Shown: positions 57,366 to 64,000 of the stretch, piece by piece
Position numbering within the stretch: position 1 is the first letter of the stretch
How the letters are laid out: every line of letters begins with the position of its first letter
From: Xylogone sp. PMI_703
Lineage: Eukaryota; Ascomycota; Leotiomycetes
Length of the DNA stretch: 64,000 nt
NCBI GenBank assembly: GCA_021399445.1
Contig: JAJTUQ010000006.1
Location: 310,001 to 374,000 of the forward strand
Direction of reading: 5' to 3'
Made by a program: the position numbers and the translations under genes
The notes under the pieces: model-generated
What the model saw: the letters and a program-made list of their open reading frames with translations, nothing else
Told to the model about the DNA's origin: nothing
Database searches by the model: none

Positions 57366-60300
57366 ATGAGTGGAAAGGGTGAGAAGGGGGAAAAGGGGGA
57401 AAGGGAAGCAGCAAGAGGTAAAAACGATAGCGAGCCCAAGAAACGCGGCTCCAGGCCGTCCAAACCTAAAAGACTTAACCCAAATGCTCGTCAGGAGCAG
57501 AGTCTTAGTATGCTTCTGTCAGATGTGCTGGACGAATTCTCAAAGAACTACGTTCCGGGCAAGTGCGAGAAGCTGATCAACAATACCCCTGGCAACGCGC
57601 CGGAATTGCAAGAATTTGAAAAGTCAATCAAGGGCAAGCTCAAAAAGTCAATCAGCGACACACGAGATCGAAAGGAAAATCTGTTTCACACCATGGTGAA
57701 GGAGTCATGGCCAAAAACCCCTGAGCAGAGGGAGTTTCTAAACTGGATGCTGCAACAGCAAGAGTATCAGATATTGCTAGAACTGAAGGATCACAGGGGC
57801 TTAACACCAATGCATAATGCTCTTTACGAGGGATTAGTTGACTTCGTCGACGCTGTTCTTGAAGTGAAAGGACTTAAAATCATTAGCATTCTTGAAAAGA
57901 AATGCTTTCATGGCAATTGCCTTCATCTTGCCACCGAAAAGTCCTTCTCTAATTTATCCAAAATGATCAATATATGTGAAGGTGACAAGGATATTTTCAT
58001 GGGAGATGAAAAGTCCCCAGAGGACACGCCTCTACACATCGCTGTCCAAAAGCTCTTGGTACCAGTTAGGGATGAGCCTCCTTCTTCCGCTGCTGCTACT
58101 GTTGATGATGATGATGGTGATGATGAAGACGGTCAAAATTGGGACAATGGGACTGAAAGTCTTGACGACGAGGAAAACCAGTATACCCAGCAGAACTATG
58201 AGGATATAAATAACCTTGAAGGTTATGAAGAAGAACTTGACAAAGATTACCGCGAGTCGGCGTCAGATGTGGAGTGGGGTAGCAGCTTCGAGCAACATGA
58301 TGAGGATGGCCACGAAGACCGTGGTAAGATATATGAGCCAGAATCACTGAGGTATAGACTCGAAACGCTGGAGGAACGGGAAGAAAGACTGAGACAACTG
58401 CTCAACAACTTCGACAAGGAGATCATCAGACCCAGACCACCCTCAAAGACACAAGGCGCGAAGCCTACCACTGCACAGCATCTAGACACTGAAGATGTCA
58501 AAAATTTCTTGACAGATGGGGGGGACACTTACACTTCATCAGCTTCCCACAACACATTAACACTGGGTCTAACAGAATTACCCCTTGACCACAACGTGCG
58601 CCTACTGGTGGAAGCCTGCCCAGAAGCCTTAACGACTAAAAACAAGTCCGACAGAACTCCCTACCAGGAAAGAGAGTACTTCTTACTTGATGACCCCCTT
58701 GTCCAGATACTTGTAAAGGAATACGCTGAAAACAAAGAAAGCGATGGTAGCACGGAGGAAGTTCGCGAGGCTCGTGCAAAGCGATTGATCGTCGTCAAAG
58801 ACCCTATTGCCCATTACCTTAGATCCTTCTCCGTGCGCAAGTCCAAGTCACGGGAGGAGACAATGAAGCGGCTCTACAAGCCAGGTCAAGGTGAACAATC
58901 AAGCTTGATTTGCGTCGTTCGAGGATAGAGAAATTTTACGCCACATACTAACTAAGTCTCACCACAGAATGCCACATCGAGTTCGACCTCGCAGGGTTTC
59001 CGACGACCATAATCAAAGAAGAGTATCTTAACCAGCTGGAAACACACTTAAAGTTTGAAAGCATTCTCAAATATGTTGCGCTGCCTGTCTTATCAGTTGA
59101 GTCTCAACCGGTAAAGGGTCATAGAAGGTAAGATTTTCATGATCCTTAGCACAAGCAGAACTTACAAAACCTCATTCTTAGCAAATCAAAACCGCAAGGC
59201 GTAACACAACCTGAGATCCATCGAAACGGTCGCTCTGATCTTGTTGCGGTCTTTGACTGGTTATGGCGCAGGGGTGTTCGCGAGATCATCAAGGTCATGG
59301 TCGTCGACGGAGACCCACCTCATGCGAACGGCGCTATCGTAGAAGCCTTGTACGGCTTTAAGGTAGAAGAATGGGACTGGAAAAGGGTTGACCTCTCCAG
59401 CGACGTTATCAGTGAATCGTCACTGGCCATTAGAGAGGTGTCTCTATATTCATCAGGCAACGATGCTGTCTTGATGGGTTGGGCAAGTGCTGAAGGACTA
59501 GGAAATCGTAAAAAATTTCCTCACGTACGTAATAGACTTCTTTCCACTAATTCAGTGCCTAAAGCTTCTATTTGACTGACACAAGCTCTTTAGCTTGAGA
59601 AGGTTAATCTCTTTGTTCAAGAAGTTTGTCTCCCCAGCGTGAAAAGCGACGAGTTCACTAATTTAACTCAACTGTAGGGTCTTGAAGACAACGGGAGGTG
59701 GAATTGGAATAACAGACGCTGCCAGGAGGGTATCATCAAGCAGGCAGGTAAGGGACCTAATGGAAAGGATATCGACGTCAAGATCATTGCGGATAACAAT
59801 CCCATCAAATTTTCTTCTGAACTCTCCACCACCGAAAAGATTGAGGAGTACGTCCAAAATTATCTACATAATTTAGCTTTTCTGACAAAAACCTAGGGTT
59901 CCCGCATGGATCAAGAGCGTCGAGGACTTCTCTACATTTTTAAGCAACTCTTCCATGGTATTGGGTAACGACAACCACGTACCACCAGTCAAAATCGCCA
60001 TCATTGACGACGGTATTGATGCTACTATGTATGATTTCCAAGCCAAGATCGCTGGGGGTGCCACCTTCTGCCCATACCCCCATTCTGCTGACCTTGTAAA
60101 TTCTTACTTTGTCCCTCGTGGTAAACATGGCACTTTAATGGCACAGCTTATTTGCAGGATATGTCCGGGCACGCAACTTTATATCGCAAGACTCGAAGAA
60201 CTTCCGACACTAACAGGGAATGGCCGTCGGGTTACAGCGAGATCAGCTGCCAAAGTATGTCTGAGATATCTCTTATACTCTACAAAGAACTCTTCTGACA

Positions 60301-61190
60301 TAGCAAACCAGGCTGTTGACTGGGCGGTCAGCTGTGGTGTCGATATCATCTCGATGTCCTGGACGATCCAGACAGCTGTGCAAGAGAATGAAGATATGAA
60401 GAAATTTGAAGCCGCTATTAACAGAGCATATACAGCCAAGGTTCTCATGTTTTGCTCCGCCAGTGACCAGGGAGCCAACAGCAAAGAGCCCTGCTATCCC
60501 GGCCATTGGCAACAATGCATCCGTATCGGGGGTGCTACCTTTACTGGCGAGAAATTGACCTGGGTGGATGACAATGTCGACTTTTGGTTTCCTGGCCGTA
60601 ACGTTCCCTTCCATTCCAAGGATGGCAGATCAGTTGTATATGAATCAGGTAGTTCTATTGCCACCGCTGCAGCTTCTGGTTTGGCTGGCGTATTGATATA
60701 CAGTGCGAGGCTCCTTAAAGGCAAGACCCTGAAAGGCGAAGACAATCTCTTTCATGACCGAGACAGAATGGCTAAAGCATTCGCTAATATGGCCAAGGGA
60801 AAAGATGGCAAGTTTCCAAGGACAGAAGATACCCTGGATAAGCTCTTCAAAACAAAGATACGCCTAGCCACAAATAAACCGACCAAAAACATCAATTTTG
60901 AGACCTTGTCATGGACCAAGGAGACGATGAAAGCACTGGAAGACCTCTTAAATAATCTCCAGGTACAACACTATTCTACGAAATTTGAATTTGTTTTTAC
61001 TTACGGACGACTGCTAGGGTTTATAAACAGTTGTTGCGATTTGAATCATCGTTATTGTCTATATCAACCAGCGTTTCAACCACCGAGCCTGTACAAGAAC
61101 GTCGCCAAACATGGTCCCTTTATTCATTTAACTGACACAATTGGTATAATTTACAAGTATTTGTTTCCATTTCCAGGAGGGAAAAGCTAG
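57366..61190 (+). CDS. Ankyrin-containing subtilisin-like (S8) serine protease
   Basis: Six coding exons: 57366-58890, 58968-59127, 59182-59524, 59594-59623, 59678-59847, 59897-61190, about 1,173 residues; all joins keep frame. Residues 1-45 are Lys/Arg-rich and disordered. Ankyrin-like repeats lie at about 135-235 (DHRGLTPMHNALYEG, GNCLHLATEKS, EDTPLHIAVQ), then an acidic stretch (246-300), a short coiled coil (about 325-350) and a late ankyrin remnant (KSDRTPYQERE). The linker HIEFDLAGFP ... VFDWLWRRGVREIIKVMV ... WDWKRVDLSSD is typical of fungal intracellular subtilases. The catalytic domain has Asp780 (IAIIDDGID), His820 (GKHGTLMAQLI) and Ser996 (SGSSIATAAASGLAG); there is no signal peptide. 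The end is unsure: a GTACAA donor after LLNNLQ (60963) could splice to 61176 and shorten the tail. It is divergent from the NLR-like gene. Confidence 0.85.
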
Positions 61191-62679
61191 GTTTCAATGT
61201 CCAAGATCATCTCTATATAGTGTTTAGTTTCCGAGTCTCTAAGAACTCATTGCACACTAGTGTCGCTTTCACATTAGCATGGGTTAGTCATTTAGCAGCT
61301 ACATTATGCCAATGTTTTAATTGTTTTATAACTTTAGCTCTCCAAATCAACTGATGTAAGACGTGTGATGGTGTATGATTATTTACTGGCCGAAATCGTA
61401 GGTTATCCCCGATCGACCATATTGATGCAAAACGCCGAAGGGGGAATCAGAGACCTAAACCCTAGCAGTATTATTCGTGGTCTAAATTTTTCATTCGGAG
61501 CCTCACTAAAGTCGCAACTCATATTTCAGACAACCATGCACTCTGACATCGACTTAATAAATAACACAGACTATAGACACATTCTACAAAAGTGTGCTAC
61601 TCTGCCGACTGCCATCTAAAGCGATAATGATTGAAGTTTTTAGGAAAGGGGCTGGGACAGTAGGAGACCATCCCTCTTTGACAAGCTTCATACTTCTGAC
61701 AGGCCATGTACATCGGGAGACCATTGTCACCAAGCTTAACATGATGCATACCCCCACCGACTTTTCCTACAATCCCACTTCCTTCATGACAAACCCGGAA
61801 AGCGAAGCCAATAGGGAGATGATCCCAAAGAGATAATCAAGTTGGCATATCGCCATTGGAAAGAGCTACCAAAATTGAAAATGGCTACCTCACATCGTAA
61901 GTCTTGGAGTTGATGCCGCACACACCTATCGACTATACGAATTGGTATCTCATCATCTTGTGGTATATCTAGATTAAATCAATAAAGACTAGAACAAACA
62001 CTTTCTCAGAATTCCCTTTCTGCAACTGCGATAATAATACAGATCCCCATTCAAAGGGGCTACTAATAAATGCACATAAAGAACAGCCACTCTGAAGGCT
62101 TCAAAGCAAGGTGAATATTTCAACTCAGTTTCCTTGACATCCGTCTTGATCACAGGTTACAGCGTCATATATCTCAGTGCTTGACTCATAGAACCAAAAC
62201 CGATTCCGGTAATTCCGTTCAAGTGTATACATGAAGTAAGGTTTGATGATTAATCCACTAGTACAGGTCAGCTAACAGACACAATGTAGCTATCTCACCG
62301 ACTGTCGTTTCTTTTTCTGCTCAAGGCTATCTTTGAGCGTGAGATTATGCCCGCTCGAGTCCGCTCTCAAGCATACAGTATCTGACTTTGAAGATGTGGA
62401 AAGCGGGGCTAGCTGGCGCCTCACGTAACGCAAGGGGTCCCAGAAGCCATTACCTTCTAGATGCGGTATGCTTGGCTATTCTATGGAATTTACTGTTATA
62501 GGAATATTAGCGATGACACGTTAAACCCCTGTCCTAAACTCAGGTGTACATGTACATTCGAGCCAGTATCTAGTAATATATAGTCTACTATAAGAAATGG
62601 TAGAGATCCCGTCTTTACAGTCTCTACACTTTAATAGTATCCGGTACTTTTACCACCAAAGATATATTTCTCTGTAGTC
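61191..62679. other. Intergenic region with unrecognised short ORFs
   Basis: There is no supported gene. Plus-strand ORFs at 61365-61619 and 61594-61836 overlap in different frames and show no domain that I know. The last few hundred bases are the presumed promoter of the aldehyde dehydrogenase gene. Confidence 0.45.
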
Positions 62680-64000
62680 ATGAGCATCCCAAATGAATAT
62701 CACACCCTGAATCCAGCGATCGGAGAGCTGGTGAAGGTTTTTGCGGCATCCACCGATGAAGAAGTCAAAAGAGCTCTTGACATCGCTCATGAATGCTTTC
62801 GCACGAAATGGCGACGGTATCCGGTTGCGGAACGAGCAAGTCTCATAACTAAAGTGGCTGCACTTATGCGTGAACGGTTCAATGAGCTCGCAAGGTGCAT
62901 CACGATGGAGGTAGGGAAGCTGATTGCAGAGTCAGAATGGGAGGTCGATTTCTGTATTCAGACTCTGGAGTACTTTGCTTCAAACGCGGAGGAGTTTCTC
63001 AAGACCAAATCGGTTCCCTCAAACCCAAGCTGTGAAATACGGTCAGAGCCTATTGGGGTAATCCTCGCCATTGAGCCATGGAACTTTCCCCTGCTGCAAC
63101 TCGTACGAGTGGCAGCGCCAAATATCATGGCTGGAAATGTGGTGATCGCAAAGCCTGCCCCTACGGTTCCACAGTCGTCTCTAGCACTTGACCAACTGTT
63201 TAAAGACGCCGGGCTACCAGAAGGAGTGTATACCAATCTATTTGCTACGATTCCACAAATTAACCTTCTAGTCGATGATTTCCGCCTCCGTGCTATTACC
63301 CTCACTGGGAGTGAAAGGGCTGGAGCAGCCGTAGCTGAGCGTGCCGGACGCAATCTAAAGAAAGTGGTCCTTGAGCTTGGTGGCTCCGATCCTTTCATCG
63401 TCCTTCCTGATGCTTCAGTCACCGAAGCTGCGAAACTAGGAGCTACAGGTCGCATGTTCAACGCTGGCCAAGGATGCGTTACCTCAAAACGACTTATCGT
63501 CGTGGGGAAAGAACGTGGTGAGCAGTTCACCAACGAACTTCGCGAGGTTCTAGGTGCTATGACGACAGGAGACCCGATGGACCGTTCAACGACACTGAGT
63601 CCCATATTCTCTGAGCGAGGTCTTCAAAATCTATTAACCCAAGTCGATATTGCTAAGGCAGGAGGAGCAAAGGTTATTCTTGGAGGAAAACGGGTCGATC
63701 GGGCGGGATACTACCTCGAACCCACCATCCTCACGAATATCACCCCAGATAACCCTATCACACAGCAAGAGATATTTGGTCCTATTGCATCCGTCTATGT
63801 GGTAGATACTGAGGAGGAAGCAATTGCTTTGGCGAACAGCACTAAGTTTGGGCTGGGTGCGAGTGTTATCGGAACGGACATTGCACATGCGAAGGAAGTT
63901 GCAGCTGAGATCGAGTCTGGCATGGTCTTCATTAACGGAGTAGTATACACCAGTCCCGACGTTCCATTCGGTGGGATTAAAAATTCCGGGTTTGGGAGAG
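62680..64000 (+). CDS. Aldehyde dehydrogenase, succinate-semialdehyde dehydrogenase type (partial)
   Basis: The ATG at 62680 (MSIPNEYHTLNPAIGELV) opens an uninterrupted 440-codon frame that runs off the right edge. Typical ALDH motifs appear in order: AIEPWNFPLLQLVR (about 130-143), GNVVIAKPAPTVPQSS (about 150-165), ITLTGSERAGAAVAERAG (about 206-223), the catalytic Glu in LELGGSDPF (about 231-239), the catalytic Cys in FNAGQGCVTSKRL (about 263), EIFGPIA (about 365) and PFGGIKNSGFGR at the edge. The short N-terminus, PWNFPL and the GQGCVTSKR active site fit the bacterial-like GabD/SSADH branch, which oxidises semialdehydes with NAD(P)+. Only the last 15-25 residues are missing. No intron is seen. 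A link to the neighbouring NLR and protease is not apparent. Confidence 0.92.
   Translation, partial: MSIPNEYHTLNPAIGELVKVFAASTDEEVKRALDIAHECFRTKWRRYPVAERASLITKVAALMRERFNELARCITMEVGKLIAESEWEVDFCIQTLEYFASNAEEFLKTKSVPSNPSCEIRSEPIGVILAIEPWNFPLLQLVRVAAPNIMAGNVVIAKPAPTVPQSSLALDQLFKDAGLPEGVYTNLFATIPQINLLVDDFRLRAITLTGSERAGAAVAERAGRNLKKVVLELGGSDPFIVLPDASVTEAAKLGATGRMFNAGQGCVTSKRLIVVGKERGEQFTNELREVLGAMTTGDPMDRSTTLSPIFSERGLQNLLTQVDIAKAGGAKVILGGKRVDRAGYYLEPTILTNITPDNPITQQEIFGPIASVYVVDTEEEAIALANSTKFGLGASVIGTDIAHAKEVAAEIESGMVFINGVVYTSPDVPFGGIKNSGFGR

Noticed and set aside
58096..58528. Minus-strand ORFs with His and Ser runs
   Set aside because: They are complements of the Asp/Glu-rich acidic stretch of the subtilase gene.
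61365..61836. Possible small genes downstream of the subtilase
   Set aside because: Two overlapping short frames without a recognisable domain or convincing splice signals.
62958..63605. 215-codon minus-strand ORF
   Set aside because: It is opposite the aldehyde dehydrogenase, whose motifs are unmistakable on the plus strand.

Overview
The window looks like a chromosomal piece from a filamentous ascomycete (Pezizomycotina-type). It has short GT-AG introns of about 45-80 bp with CTAAC/CTGAC-like branch points, fungal-only protein families (DUF7587, DUF3505/OrsD-type, hydrolase-NACHT-ankyrin), and a large AT-rich island whose transposons carry the marks of repeat-induced point mutation (RIP): C:G to T:A changes that turn CAA, CAG and TGG codons into stops. 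I cannot name the species.

Layout. (1) 1-4.7 kb, normal base composition: a broken gene of the fungal DUF3505 family often linked to RecQ helicases (355-3087), an LTR-like sequence (3251-3514) and an intact two-exon DUF7587 gene on the minus strand (3656-4319). (2) About 4.7-44.5 kb, a nested RIP-damaged retrotransposon island. Gypsy element A (4864-20127, target duplication GTTGA) was invaded by Gypsy/chromovirus element B (7458-15758, GAAAT) and by a solo Copia LTR (16368-16597, ATTTC). Then come a young solo LTR (20679-20883, ATATC), two oppositely oriented Copia pieces (21255-22550 and 22551-26429, the second split by a solo LTR at 24336-24942, GAATT), a second Gypsy family (E, 26430-33440), a full Gypsy copy in reverse (C, 33441-40283) and a 5'-truncated Gypsy (D, 40284-44083). 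(3) 44.8-46.9 kb: a cut-and-paste type transposon with long terminal inverted repeats, a TATA target duplication and a retroviral-type integrase, also decayed. (4) 47-64 kb, gene-rich and normal in composition: an NADP-dependent MDR oxidoreductase, a very large NLR-like gene (hydrolase-like, NACHT, ankyrin array, C-terminal SPRY), a divergently transcribed ankyrin-subtilase gene, and an aldehyde dehydrogenase running off the right edge.

Two things stand out. First, Gypsy copies A, C and D all carry, between pol and the 3' LTR and on the opposite strand to pol, a homologous antisense gene with a Zn2Cys6-like cysteine cluster; element B has a different antisense ORF in the same place. Second, the head-to-head NLR/subtilase pair looks like a fungal recognition and cell-death type locus. 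The NLR has an altered Walker A motif (Lys to Thr), a hydrolase domain lacking its nucleophile serine, and a SPRY domain added at the C-terminus; the subtilase keeps its Asp-His-Ser triad. A role in nonself recognition is inference from architecture only.

Gene models with introns were built by eye from splice signals and reading frame; RNA evidence would settle them.
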